Source of the DNA: a virus
Direction: 5' to 3' (one strand)
DNA length: 37,186 nucleotides
Virus record (IMG/VR): IMGVR_UViG_3300046004_000632
Location: 1 to 37,186 of that record
Made by a program: the position numbers and the translations under genes. Below the pieces are notes generated by a model. It was not told where the DNA came from and did not search any database. It was given only the letters and a program-made list of their open reading frames with translations. Within the stretch, counting starts at the first letter, position 1; the number at the start of each line of letters is the position of its first letter. Shown here in pieces: positions 29,996 to 36,415 of the stretch.

Positions 29996-30342
29996 TGCCA
30001 TTTCCGAATGCCGTGGCTGACGCTCGAATGATCACGGTTCATTGCCCTGCCTATCTCAGTTGCGGTAAACCCGCGCGAATGCGCCATGCCGAAGCATTCA
30101 TGCCTAGCCCTGACGATATGCGCGAACCTTCCGAAGCCTAGGATTTCATCGTGCGACACTCCGCGCGCCTGAGATACCGCATCGATGATGGTTAGTATTT
30201 CCGCCCGTGTGCTGTCGTCGGCTTTGTGTGCGGCTGATATTGGCGACAGCCGACCTATCGCCGCTCTCAGGTCGAGAATTTGCGCCTCCAGCCGTTCCAC
30301 GCGCCTTCGTAGAACTTCGGTTTCATTGGTCACGATGTTCAT
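29983..30342 (-). CDS. DnaA domain IV-like DNA-binding protein
   Basis: This 119-residue protein starts at ATG 30342 (ATGA overlap). Residues 6-32 form a coiled coil (EVLRRRVERLEAQILDLR). Residues 46-116 look like the C-terminal DNA-binding domain of DnaA: ARHECFGMAHSRGFTATEIG then NRDHSSVSHGIRKW (102-115), close to the family signature with R-D-H-S-T-V. There is no ATPase domain. It could bind DnaA boxes in the host or phage origin, thereby helping phage or blocking host initiation (inference). Confidence 0.78.
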   Translation of the reverse strand: MNIVTNETEVLRRRVERLEAQILDLRAAIGRLSPISAAHKADDSTRAEILTIIDAVSQARGVSHDEILGFGRFAHIVRARHECFGMAHSRGFTATEIGRAMNRDHSSVSHGIRKWQCAT

Positions 30343-30737
30343 GTGATCTGACCAACAATCGACAGGCGGACCATGCTTCCGGCCTCTTTCGTCGGCACCC
30401 CCCATTCACATAGCCGCCCGCGAACATCGTCTATCGACCGCACAACCGCGCATCGATAGCCCAGATCCGATAGCCGTTTGATCATCGCGGCTTGCTCTCT
30501 GGACACACTGCCAGTGCTGGATTTGACCTCGAAAAACATGGCTGGAATGTGATGTCCTGCAAGAACCTGAATATCTGGAAATCCCGCAAGCTGACCCATG
30601 CCCTTCTTGCGCGCACCATCCAGCATGCCCGCCTTTCCGCCGCGCACACCCTCATTGGCGCTGTGGTGGACGATAGCGTCAGGCATGACCACGCGCAGCC
30701 ATGTGATGATTGATCGGTGTATCTGCGCCTCGCTCAT
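30339..30737 (-). CDS. VRR-NUC domain nuclease
   Basis: This 132-residue protein contains a stand-alone VRR-NUC domain: ANEGVRGGKAG (about 28), GFPDIQVL with Asp55, FFEVKSSTG with Glu70 and Lys72, and SREQAAMIKRL with Gln82, followed by YRCAVVRSIDDV. This is the PD-(D/E)XK-type active site, common in small phage proteins thought to act as structure-specific or Holliday-junction nucleases. It starts at ATG 30737, coupled to the gene before it. Confidence 0.85.
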   Translation of the reverse strand: MSEAQIHRSIITWLRVVMPDAIVHHSANEGVRGGKAGMLDGARKKGMGQLAGFPDIQVLAGHHIPAMFFEVKSSTGSVSREQAAMIKRLSDLGYRCAVVRSIDDVRGRLCEWGVPTKEAGSMVRLSIVGQIT

Positions 30738-31129
30738 GCGTCACCGCCTTTCACGGCGGCAATGGCGGCGCGGGCTTTGACGATAGCCAAGTGTGCGTAG
30801 TGTTTCCCCATGTCTACTGGTGCATGACCACACGACATGGGATCGGAATGCCCGTCCATGTTATCACCGCAACAGCATACGCCATCACTCATGTCAGCGT
30901 GTTCGATATTTGCTATGCACGCATCCAGTGCATCCACCAGCGCCGCGATCTGCGCGGTCGAGGCGCGTTCCAGCACGGTTTGGCTGGCGGCAACGGCGGG
31001 GAGGGCTGCGATGGCGTCCAGCTTGACAAAAACCTTATGGTCAAATATTCCGGACGGATCGCCATCGCTGTCATATGGAGGCAACGCCATCACGTCACCG
31101 CGCCGGATCAGGTCGTTTTCGTTGGTCAT
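30734..31129 (-). CDS. Hypothetical protein with Cys-rich segment
   Basis: This 131-residue protein starts MTNENDLIRRGDVMALPP, a start found in many phage hypothetical proteins. Residues 80-105 have GVCCCGDNMDGHSDPMSCGH, possibly a metal site. It ends AIAAVKGGDA, like the protein at 2002-2484. Start is fixed by ATGA. Function unknown. Confidence 0.68.
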   Translation of the reverse strand: MTNENDLIRRGDVMALPPYDSDGDPSGIFDHKVFVKLDAIAALPAVAASQTVLERASTAQIAALVDALDACIANIEHADMSDGVCCCGDNMDGHSDPMSCGHAPVDMGKHYAHLAIVKARAAIAAVKGGDA

Positions 31130-31416
31130 TTCTTCACCATCTGGTTAGAAAACATATCGAGTGTCTTATCGCAGCGCGGCTCTGGTGGTAGATCGGCGGC
31201 AAAAGAGGTGCATTGCGGAACGCCGCCGTTTGTCAGGTTCCATTCTGCCGGATACTCTGGATCACCGATGCTGTGCGCGAGGGCGCTAAGCTGGATCATG
31301 CAGCCGTCGCCATCGTAGTCAGCCAGCGCACACCTCTCGCACCACTCGGCCATGAAGATGTCGCCCTCGGTGCCATTGCTGGGCCTGTATGGCCGGAAAA
31401 TTCCTGCATTGGTCAC
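31126..31416 (-). CDS. Conserved phage protein with Cys motifs
   Basis: This 96-residue protein uses a GTG start at 31416 (GTGA overlap with the gene before). It has GTEGDIFMAEWCERCAL (about 15-31), then GCMIQLSALAHSIGDPEYPAEW and PQCTSFAADLPP. The EGD-x-F-x-x-x-WC-x-x-C and PQC-T-x-F pattern recurs in phages of many bacteria. The Cys residues probably bind zinc; function unknown. Confidence 0.72.
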   Translation of the reverse strand: MTNAGIFRPYRPSNGTEGDIFMAEWCERCALADYDGDGCMIQLSALAHSIGDPEYPAEWNLTNGGVPQCTSFAADLPPEPRCDKTLDMFSNQMVKK

Positions 31417-31577
31417 TTCCGCACCCCCTCAGATAAGATCGAGTTGACCGTCTGCCGCGCCATGCTTTCCAGCTTTGCGCGCGTCGGGTCGTTTTTGTGT
31501 GTCGCCACGATCTGCGCCCGCAGGCTTTGCAGGCGTTCCAGTCGCCCGATCTCGTCGCGCAACTGCATCCGCCTCAT
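31413..31577 (-). CDS. Small helical protein overlapping the zinc-motif frame
   Basis: Read from ATG 31577, this gives 54 residues (MRRMQLRDEIGRLERLQSL, then IVATHKNDPTRAKLESMARQ). The sequence is a convincing charged helix, better than the same stretch in the other frame. The frame stays open back to ATG 31694, but that N-terminal part looks non-coding. It may be the displaced C-terminal half of the zinc-motif gene at 31429-31689 after a frameshift, or a truly overlapping gene. Its stop overlaps the next GTG start. Confidence 0.5.
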   Translation of the reverse strand: MRRMQLRDEIGRLERLQSLRAQIVATHKNDPTRAKLESMARQTVNSILSEGVRK

Positions 31578-31689
31578 GGTCACGGCAGTAGGGCAGGCGA
31601 CCGCGTTTGTCTGGCGGTAGCTTGCTGTAGAGACCTGGCAGTCGGAGCGCCAAAGGCGTTTCCACACCGCACAAAAAGCATTTGCCCAT
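31429..31689 (-). CDS. Small zinc-motif protein, possibly frameshifted
   Basis: The open frame gives 86 residues. The first 42 (MGKCFLCGVETPLALRLPG, then KLPPDKRGRLPYCRDHEAD) form a clean zinc-binding motif with C-x-x-C and C-x-x-H. Beyond about residue 43 the protein turns into low-quality Arg/Ala/Gly/Asp sequence, while the overlapping frame becomes good. The ATG lies 2 bases after the stop of the ribbon-helix-helix gene. Confidence 0.5.
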   Translation of the reverse strand: MGKCFLCGVETPLALRLPGLYSKLPPDKRGRLPYCRDHEADAVARRDRATGTPAKPAGADRGDTQKRPDARKAGKHGAADGQLDLI

Positions 31690-31690
31690 G

Positions 31691-31840
31691 TCATTTTTCC
31701 GCCCTCACGGCTTTGATGCCAGCCCAGCGGAAAAACTGCGACAGGCTCATCCCGTCCAGCTTCGCCCGCGCTTTGGCGTCGTCATACTCATCTTGAGACA
31801 GCAGGACGTTAACTCGCTTGGTTTTCATGTCGTCAGGCAT
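31691..31840 (-). CDS. Ribbon-helix-helix regulator (49 residues)
   Basis: ATG at 31840, six bases after GAGG, gives MPDDMKTKRVNVLLSQDEYD, then AKARAKLDGMSLSQFFRWAG. The pattern of a short basic beta strand (TKRVNVLLS) followed by two helices is that of ribbon-helix-helix repressors and antitoxins. It is the first gene of the early minus-strand operon and faces the ERF operon, so it is a good candidate for controlling both overlapping promoters. No toxin partner was seen. Confidence 0.75.
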   Translation of the reverse strand: MPDDMKTKRVNVLLSQDEYDDAKARAKLDGMSLSQFFRWAGIKAVRAEK

Positions 31841-31865
31841 TCCGCACCTCATGTTGAAATTATCG

Positions 31866-31898
31866 GTTGATCATGCGGCAAACATGCGCTATCGTCAA
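31866..31898. promoter_or_regulatory. Two face-to-face overlapping early promoters
   Basis: Plus strand: TTGATC (31867-31872), 17 bases, TATCGT (31890-31895), with GGAGG at 31908 serving the ERF gene. Minus strand: TTGACG (31898-31893), 17 bases, CATGAT (31875-31870), serving the ribbon-helix-helix gene. The boxes occupy the same 33 bases, so polymerase cannot use both at once. CATGCG occurs twice within (direct repeat), a possible operator half-site. Confidence 0.55.
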
Positions 31899-31918
31899 GA
31901 AAGAAATGGAGGCGAACA

Positions 31919-32533
31919 ATGACAGACCTGACCAGTCACAAGAACATCTACACCGCCCTAGCCGCCGCGCAGGCTGGCATGGGAACCGTCGTCAAGGGCG
32001 CGGTGAACCCAGCATTCAAGGCGAAATATGCCGACCTTGCAGACGTTATCGCCGTTGTCGTTCCGGCGCTGTCATCGCACGGCGTGGCGATATATCACGC
32101 GATGATGCGCGATGACCACGGCCTGATTATGCGAACCACGCTGGCGCATGGCGCATCCGAGACGTTCATTCACTGCGATGTTCCGCTGATTGTAGATCGG
32201 CAGAACATGCAGGGCATGAAATCAGCCACCACCTACGCGAAGCGGATTGGGGTTGAAAGCCTCACTGGCATTGCGCCGGAAGACGATGACGGGAACGCCG
32301 CCGCGAAGGCCGCACCAAAGGCAAAAGAGCCGGACGGAACGCATGAGGTTGCAGTTGGGTCCGCATGCGTGATGCTATCCATCGCGGAAAGCCTGGACGA
32401 TCTCGCTGGCGTATGGCGCGGACTGACCAAGCCCGTGCAGGCGGATCAGCGCGTGGTGGCAGAGAAGGACCGCCGCAAGGCCGAACTGCAATCGAAACCC
32501 GCCGACATGGGCGGGGATCAGATCCCATATTGA
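31919..32533 (+). CDS. ERF-family single-strand annealing recombinase
   Basis: This 204-residue protein has a strong GGAGG site six bases before ATG. The ERF core is at about residues 8-125: IYTALAAAQAGMGTVVKGA, NPAFKAKYADLADVIAVV, and MKSATTYAKRIGVESLTGIA ending with PEDDDGN. A Lys/Ala-rich linker and a helical C-terminus follow. ERF proteins anneal single strands and promote recombination or circularisation of phage DNA, in line with the SSB two genes downstream. Confidence 0.87.
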   Translation: MTDLTSHKNIYTALAAAQAGMGTVVKGAVNPAFKAKYADLADVIAVVVPALSSHGVAIYHAMMRDDHGLIMRTTLAHGASETFIHCDVPLIVDRQNMQGMKSATTYAKRIGVESLTGIAPEDDDGNAAAKAAPKAKEPDGTHEVAVGSACVMLSIAESLDDLAGVWRGLTKPVQADQRVVAEKDRRKAELQSKPADMGGDQIPY

Positions 32534-32541
32534 GGCGCAAA

Positions 32542-33231
32542 ATGGATAACCCCCCCCCCCGCAATCATAACAACCCGCCGGACGTGATCGAAGAAACCGT
32601 TGCCGCGTTTGGCGACATTCTGGCGGAAACCGACAACTGGCTAGATGGAACCCGCGTCGAAACCGAAGCGCAGATGAAGGCAGTCGATACGCTCATCAAG
32701 GGCGTAAAGGCCGCGCGCAAGGCTGTTGACGATGCCCGCGATGCCGAAACCAAGCCGCTGCATGACGCATGGAAATCTGGAATTGCACGGTGGAAGCCGA
32801 CGCAGGACGATCTGGACATGCGCGTGAAAGGGCTTGTCGCTCTGGTCGATACGTTCAAGCGCCAGCTAGCGGCGGAAAAGGAAGCCGCGCGCAAGAAGGC
32901 CGAGGCTGAGGCATGGGAAGCCACCCGCAAAGCGCAGGAAGCCGCGCGGATGGCCGACGTTGCCAACATTGAAGCGCAACATGCTGCACAGGCTGCAATG
33001 CGTGAGGCAGAAGAAAAGCAAACCGCCGCCAAGGCTGCGGAACGCGATACGGTTAAAGGATTGAGGACTGTTCAGCGCTATGAAATCACCGATCCCCGCG
33101 CCGCGCTGCATTGGATTGCGCGCAATCATAAGGACGCCGTGACGCAGTTTGTTGAAGCGTTTGTGGCGTCAAACTTCAAGAAAATGGAAATCGACGGCGT
33201 GACCGTCACAACGGACAAGGAGGCTTTCTAG
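32542..33231 (+). CDS. Coiled-coil protein between ERF and SSB
   Basis: This 229-residue protein starts at ATG 32542 (TGAGG seven bases upstream). After a Pro/Asn-rich start (from an 11-base C run) come GDILAETDNWLDG and helical segments; about 110-185 are a long coiled coil (LAAEKEAARKKAEAEAWEA; HAAQAAMREAEEKQTAAKAA). The last 45 residues (YEITDPRAALHWIARNHKD) form a small globular end. Similar proteins accompany recombination genes in alphaproteobacterial phages; their role is not known. Frame depends on the C run at 32550-32560. Confidence 0.78.
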   Translation: MDNPPPRNHNNPPDVIEETVAAFGDILAETDNWLDGTRVETEAQMKAVDTLIKGVKAARKAVDDARDAETKPLHDAWKSGIARWKPTQDDLDMRVKGLVALVDTFKRQLAAEKEAARKKAEAEAWEATRKAQEAARMADVANIEAQHAAQAAMREAEEKQTAAKAAERDTVKGLRTVQRYEITDPRAALHWIARNHKDAVTQFVEAFVASNFKKMEIDGVTVTTDKEAF

Positions 33232-33593
33232 TGAAAACCATCACAATCGCAGGCAATATAGGCAAGGATGCCGTAATCCGATCCACGCAAAACGGCGACA
33301 AGGTGACAAGCTGGACTATCGCCGTGGAAGACCGCAAGGGCAGCGAGAAATCTACGTTGTGGTTTTCCGCATCGATGTGGGGCAAGCGCGGAGAAAGTCT
33401 GGCGCAATTTCTGACAAAGGGGACAAAGGTTGTGGTGTCCGGCGATCTGTCCACCCGTGAACATGACGGGAAAACCTATCTGGAGGTGCGGGCCGATCAG
33501 GTAACGCTGATGGGTGGCGGTGACCGATCCGAACCGCGCCAAGAGCAACAGACGACGCGCCGCGATGATGACACAGATTCAATTCCGTTCTGA
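33231..33593 (+). CDS. ssb: Single-stranded DNA-binding protein
   Basis: This 120-residue protein has a GTG start overlapping the previous TAG, with AAGGAGG at 33217-33223. The OB-fold is clear (TITIAGNIGKDAVIR, TSWTIAVEDRKG, STLWFSASMWGKRGESLAQF, GTKVVVSGDLSTREHDGKTY). It ends DDDTDSIPF, the acidic tip that binds host replication and repair proteins. Shorter than E. coli SSB (178) by its linker. It is for replication and ERF-mediated recombination. Confidence 0.93.
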   Translation: MKTITIAGNIGKDAVIRSTQNGDKVTSWTIAVEDRKGSEKSTLWFSASMWGKRGESLAQFLTKGTKVVVSGDLSTREHDGKTYLEVRADQVTLMGGGDRSEPRQEQQTTRRDDDTDSIPF

Positions 33594-33603
33594 GGAGAAC
33601 ACC

Positions 33604-33639
33604 ATGACCGAAGTAAACGTGACCGCTGTTGGAAGTTGA
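33604..33639 (+). CDS. Possible 11-residue stub (MTEVNVTAVGS)
   Basis: ATG 33604 follows GAGGAG by 5 bases, a strong site, but a TGA ends it after 11 codons. The composition changes to AT-rich at the same place. It may be the 5' end of a gene cut by insertion of the HNH element, or a chance leader peptide. Confidence 0.35.
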   Translation: MTEVNVTAVGS

Positions 33640-33667
33640 TATAAATAAAAAAATATGATAAAAAAAC

Positions 33668-33696
33668 GGGCCGGAGGTCTTCACACCTACCGGCCC
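33668..33696 (-). terminator. Hairpin with T-run on the minus strand
   Basis: GGGCCGGAGGT pairs with ACCT-A-CCGGCCC (one bulged base) around a 6-base loop. On the minus strand the stem is followed by GTTTTTT, which is a terminator; on the plus strand it is preceded by that A-run and followed by no T-run. Since no minus-strand gene is nearby, it may have arrived with the inserted element or block antisense RNA. Confidence 0.55.
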
Positions 33697-33719
33697 ACAC
33701 CAGCGGAAGGAGCCGCCAG

Positions 33720-34295
33720 ATGGTTAAATCATTACCACCATATGATATATTGCGTCAACTGCTTCGGTATGAAGCAGAAACAGGAAAATTATTTTGGCTG
33801 GAGCGCAAGGATCATCATTTTGACAATAACATGTCGCAAAAAAGTTCATTGATAAGGGCAAAAATGTGGAATTCAAAAAATGCTAATAACGAAGCATTTA
33901 CTTGTTTTTCCAGAAAACATAGCGCTGGAAAAGTTTATAAAACTGGAGCAATATTTGGGATAACATATATGGCGCATAGAGTTGCGTGGTCGCTGCACTA
34001 TGGGCGCGAACCTGAGTTGTTTATAGACCACATTGACGGTAACGGCTTGAACAATAGGATCAGTAATTTAAGATCAGTTAGTCATATTCAAAATATGAAA
34101 AATCAAAAGTTACGTGAAACAAATACTAGTGGCGTTTGTGGGGTTTCGTGGTCAAACGGCAGAAAAAATGGGTTTTGGGTTGCTAGAATTGGCAATAAGC
34201 ATATAGGTTGCTATTCTAAATTTGAAGATGCCGTAAAAGCTAGGCATGAAGCTAGCATTGCATCTGGATATCACCAAAATCATGGAAGTATGTAA
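33720..34295 (+). CDS. HNH homing endonuclease with AP2 DNA-binding domain
   Basis: This 191-residue protein has AAGGAG seven bases before ATG. MAHRVAWSLHYGREPELFIDHIDGN with NRISNLRSVSHIQNMKNQ (about 84-130) is the HNH_3 motif with Asp103-His104 and the Asn residues; the C-terminal GVCGVSWSNGRKNGFWVARI, then HIGCYSKFEDAVKARHEA (138-180) is an AP2 DNA-binding domain. Codon use is AT-rich, unlike all neighbours, so it is a recent arrival. Free-standing homing endonucleases cut homologous DNA lacking the insert. Confidence 0.88.
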   Translation: MVKSLPPYDILRQLLRYEAETGKLFWLERKDHHFDNNMSQKSSLIRAKMWNSKNANNEAFTCFSRKHSAGKVYKTGAIFGITYMAHRVAWSLHYGREPELFIDHIDGNGLNNRISNLRSVSHIQNMKNQKLRETNTSGVCGVSWSNGRKNGFWVARIGNKHIGCYSKFEDAVKARHEASIASGYHQNHGSM

Positions 34296-34296
34296 A

Positions 34297-34479
34297 ATGA
34301 CACGCAAACATGACGAAACCCGCGCACTGAACACCATGCGAAACCTGACCGCGCAGGGATGGCATGATGAATGCCTGTTGGTCGATACCGCCGCGCAGGT
34401 GATTGGCGGGGATGAGGCGGCAAAGTTGACCGCCCAGCGCGTGTTTGATCGGCATTACAAAATCATGGGTGCGAATTGA
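34297..34479 (+). CDS. Small hypothetical protein
   Basis: This 60-residue protein starts right after the HNH stop (MTRKHDETRALNTMRNLTAQG) and returns to GC-rich codons. It is helical, ending FDRHYKIMGAN. An in-frame start at 34282 inside the HNH gene is possible. A gene downstream of an insertion may have been shortened; nothing else is known. Confidence 0.62.
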   Translation: MTRKHDETRALNTMRNLTAQGWHDECLLVDTAAQVIGGDEAAKLTAQRVFDRHYKIMGAN

Positions 34480-34895
34480 TGGATAACGATATGGAAGCCG
34501 TCAAAATTTCCAAAGAAAGCTACGCATGGCAACAGCTTGAAGCGAACCCTATTGGCACGGCAGCGGAGCTGGCGGAACTGAAAGCCGCCCTGACCCAATC
34601 CCGCGCCGAAACCGCTGCGGCGTATGAGCGGGCGGCGGATCAGTTTGAGAAAATCCGTGCCCCCCTGACGTATGGCGAAATCTCCAGCATGATCCGCGCC
34701 CTCGCCACCCCCGACCAAACCGCCGCGCTGGACGCTGTGCGGGCAGAGGCACGGGCGCAGGGGATGCGTGATGCGGCGCAGGAGTGCCAGACCCTCGCCG
34801 ATAAAGCCAATGGCTATGGCATCCAACAAATGACAATGGGCGCAAATATATGCCGCGACGCCATCCTCGCCGCCATCAAAGGAGCCAAAGCATGA
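34479..34895 (+). CDS. Hypothetical helical protein, copy 2 of a duplicated pair
   Basis: This 138-residue protein is read from ATG 34479 (TGATG junction). Residues 36-100 match the protein at 1329-1709 almost exactly, while the N-terminus (MDNDMEAVKISKESYAWQQL) and the segment ahead of the C-terminus (CQTLADKANGYGIQQMTMG) differ. It overlaps the following Lar-like gene by 4 bases, as in the other copy. Function unknown. Confidence 0.75.
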   Translation: MDNDMEAVKISKESYAWQQLEANPIGTAAELAELKAALTQSRAETAAAYERAADQFEKIRAPLTYGEISSMIRALATPDQTAALDAVRAEARAQGMRDAAQECQTLADKANGYGIQQMTMGANICRDAILAAIKGAKA

Positions 34896-34926
34896 CCGCG
34901 CCAGAACTGAAACCCTGCCCGTTTTG
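34588..34926 (+). repeat. Duplicated segment, copy 2 (partner 1437-1743)
   Basis: This is the counterpart of the segment at 1437-1743. It includes the same core of the helical protein and the identical join to the Lar-like gene. Matches fall off in the zinc-finger variable parts and upstream of the core. Confidence 0.85.
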
Positions 34927-35233
34927 TGGTGGTGCCGCTGAACTTTCGTGTGGTTACGCAGAATGTGGTTTTTGTTTGTGTGCTATGCCAAGTAGTATTG
35001 GGTATGATGGTGAGAAAGTTGGTTTTGATACGGAAACAGAAGCAATCACCGCATGGAACACCCGCGCCGACATGCACGACGCCACCAAGGCCCAACTGGC
35101 GAAGGCGGTAGAGGCTCTGCGGGAAATCGAACGCAACTATGCAAATCCAGACATGACGCATCTCGATTATCGGGTTGGTGCTATGCAATCGGCTTTTGCC
35201 GTGCTGGCCGAGATTGAGAAGGGCACAAGTTGA
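34892..35233 (+). CDS. Lar-like restriction alleviation protein, copy 2
   Basis: This 113-residue protein begins MTAPELKPCPFCGGAAELSC with CPFCGG and a further group of Cys residues (CGYAECGFCLC), a fuller zinc site than in copy 1, and has ITAWNTRADMHDATKAQLAK after it. That is the Lar_restr_allev pattern. The frame is open to 34850, but the start is set by the ATGA overlap. The middle differs from copy 1 while both ends agree, as if the zinc region had been exchanged. Anti-restriction is inferred from family. Confidence 0.78.
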   Translation: MTAPELKPCPFCGGAAELSCGYAECGFCLCAMPSSIGYDGEKVGFDTETEAITAWNTRADMHDATKAQLAKAVEALREIERNYANPDMTHLDYRVGAMQSAFAVLAEIEKGTS

Positions 35234-35643
35234 AAGACAAAGCGCCGACACCAATGGTAAAGCTGGCGGGGGGTAAACTCTCGCCAGTCACCGCGTTTGA
35301 CGCCGAAGAACTTGCATCGTATCCAAACGGAACAGAGTTTGACCTAAAGCCGCGTAACAAGCGTAGCCTGCCGCATCATCGGCTTTACTGGCAGGCTCTT
35401 ACACGCGCTGTAGAGGCCACAGGACGCTGGCAATCGCGCGAAGCACTCCACACCGCTCTAAAGGTTCGGATGGGCCTTGTTGAGCCTATTTTCGACCTGC
35501 GCGGCAATGTTACCGGCATGATGCCGCATAGCACGGCCTTTGCAGCGATGGGGCAGAAGGAATTCCGCGAATATTTTGACCGCGCTATGGCGATGCTATC
35601 GGAAGCGGTGGGGTTTGACGTGCTGGCGTTTACAGATGGCTGA
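35230..35643 (+). CDS. Conserved phage protein, NinB-like recombination candidate
   Basis: This 137-residue protein appears to use TTG 35230 (TTGA overlap, GAAGGG upstream); ATG 35254 lacks a ribosome site. Sequence LSPVTAFDAEELASYPNGTE, FDLKPRNKRSLPHHRLYWQA and FREYFDRAMAMLSEAVGFDV. The KPR-x-K-R-S-L-x-x-H-R-x-Y-W element recurs in phage early genes located near HNH/NinG-like nucleases. Link to recombination is from context and is weak. Confidence 0.6.
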   Translation: MKDKAPTPMVKLAGGKLSPVTAFDAEELASYPNGTEFDLKPRNKRSLPHHRLYWQALTRAVEATGRWQSREALHTALKVRMGLVEPIFDLRGNVTGMMPHSTAFAAMGQKEFREYFDRAMAMLSEAVGFDVLAFTDG

Positions 35644-35974
35644 TCTAATGGGGCGCGGCGCGTTAGGTCAAAAGCCGCCGAAACCATCACGCGGAACATC
35701 GGCAGGAAAAGCCCACATGGCGCGCGTCAAGGAATTGCCGTGCGTCATTTGCCATGCAACGCCATGCGATGCCCACCATGTTTTCCACGGGCGCTATGGA
35801 TCACGCAAAGCAAGCGATTTTGACACAATCCCGCTATGCAAGGCACATCATCAGGTCGGGCCGGATGCAATCCACAATGACAAAGCTGGATGGTTGGATC
35901 GGCATGGTCCAGATCACGGATATCTGGATCTAGTTGCAGAGATGTTAGGTTGCCCCCGACGGTCTGAAATGTAG
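35636..35974 (+). CDS. HNH nuclease (Ref/NinG-like)
   Basis: This 112-residue protein is read from ATG 35636, overlapping the gene before by 8 bases; ATG 35648 is an alternative. Residues 36-72 have CVICHATPCDAHHVFHGRYG, then KASDFDTIPLCKAHHQ: a Cys-pair zinc knuckle and HH/H ligands of an HNH fold, similar to RecA-dependent nuclease Ref and other phage recombination HNH proteins. Last plus-strand gene before the gap at 35975-36155. Confidence 0.76.
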   Translation: MADLMGRGALGQKPPKPSRGTSAGKAHMARVKELPCVICHATPCDAHHVFHGRYGSRKASDFDTIPLCKAHHQVGPDAIHNDKAGWLDRHGPDHGYLDLVAEMLGCPRRSEM

Positions 35975-35997
35975 CGCATTTGGTTAGCGCCGGGGGC
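35952..35997 (+). terminator. Branched hairpin at the end of the early plus operon
   Basis: GCCCCCG (35952-35958) pairs with CGGGGGC (35991-35997), enclosing a smaller stem AAATG/CATTT (35967-35981) that contains the HNH stop codon. No T-run follows. It could slow polymerase or protect the mRNA end. The gap up to 36155 also contains the minus-strand terminator at 36079-36105 and no gene. Confidence 0.4.
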
Positions 35998-36078
35998 TGT
36001 CTGTAACCGAACTGCTCTTGGGCATTGGATTGCGGCTGGCACCTGCCAAACCGATCCGGCAACAGCGCCGAATAAAAG

Positions 36079-36105
36079 CCCCTGCGGCTGAGGGAACCGC
36101 AGGGG
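36079..36105 (-). terminator. Rho-independent terminator of the Cro-like gene
   Basis: CCCCTGCGG (36079-36087) pairs fully with CCGCAGGGG (36097-36105). On the minus strand it is followed by CTTTTATT. It lies 50 bases after the stop of the Cro-like gene and also faces transcription from the plus operon. Confidence 0.82.
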
Positions 36106-36155
36106 AGTTGGCTGCGCGCGTGGAGGCAAACGCGCAGCATGGCAGTGGGGAGAAA

Positions 36156-36368
36156 TCACCGCCGATTGGTAACGCGGCCAGGCCTAGCCTTTGCAAGCTG
36201 CTCATATGTCAGCACTGCATTTCTGCGCGCGGCGGCGTCGATGATCGCGCCGTCGTTTTCGGCTGGAATGCGGTTGCGCCGTTTCCAAGCCGCCACGGTC
36301 TGATATGGCAAGCCCAGATCAGAGGCGAGATCGGACATTCTGGGCCAGATGTGTTTGATGTGTTCCAT
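36156..36368 (-). CDS. Cro-like helix-turn-helix regulator
   Basis: This 70-residue protein is read from ATG 36368 (MEHIKHIWPRMSDLASDLGL); the frame is open to 36443 and ATG 36389 is another candidate, but the shorter form matches the usual start of these proteins. MSDLASDLGLPYQTVAAWKRR (about 11-31) is a helix-turn-helix of the Cro/YdaS type, and IPAENDGAIIDAAARRNAVL follows it. It is divergent to the repeat-protein gene at 36485 and has its own terminator, so it probably controls that operon and itself. Confidence 0.78.
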   Translation of the reverse strand: MEHIKHIWPRMSDLASDLGLPYQTVAAWKRRNRIPAENDGAIIDAAARRNAVLTYEQLAKARPGRVTNRR

Positions 36369-36415
36369 ATCTGCACAATGCACATTCATCGGCGCGGCGT
36401 CAATATGCGTTTCGC

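Larger units (their letters stand above)
33604..34296 (+). mobile_element. AT-rich inserted HNH element
   Basis: From about 33636 to 34295 base composition is distinctly AT-rich against GC-rich neighbours on both sides. The segment carries a hairpin and an HNH/AP2 endonuclease gene. No intron core or terminal repeats were recognised. It looks like a free-standing homing endonuclease insertion; exact borders are not defined. Confidence 0.6.

Noticed and set aside
31691-31840. Toxin-antitoxin pair
   Set aside because: The ribbon-helix-helix protein could be an antitoxin, but the next genes show zinc motifs and no known toxin fold.
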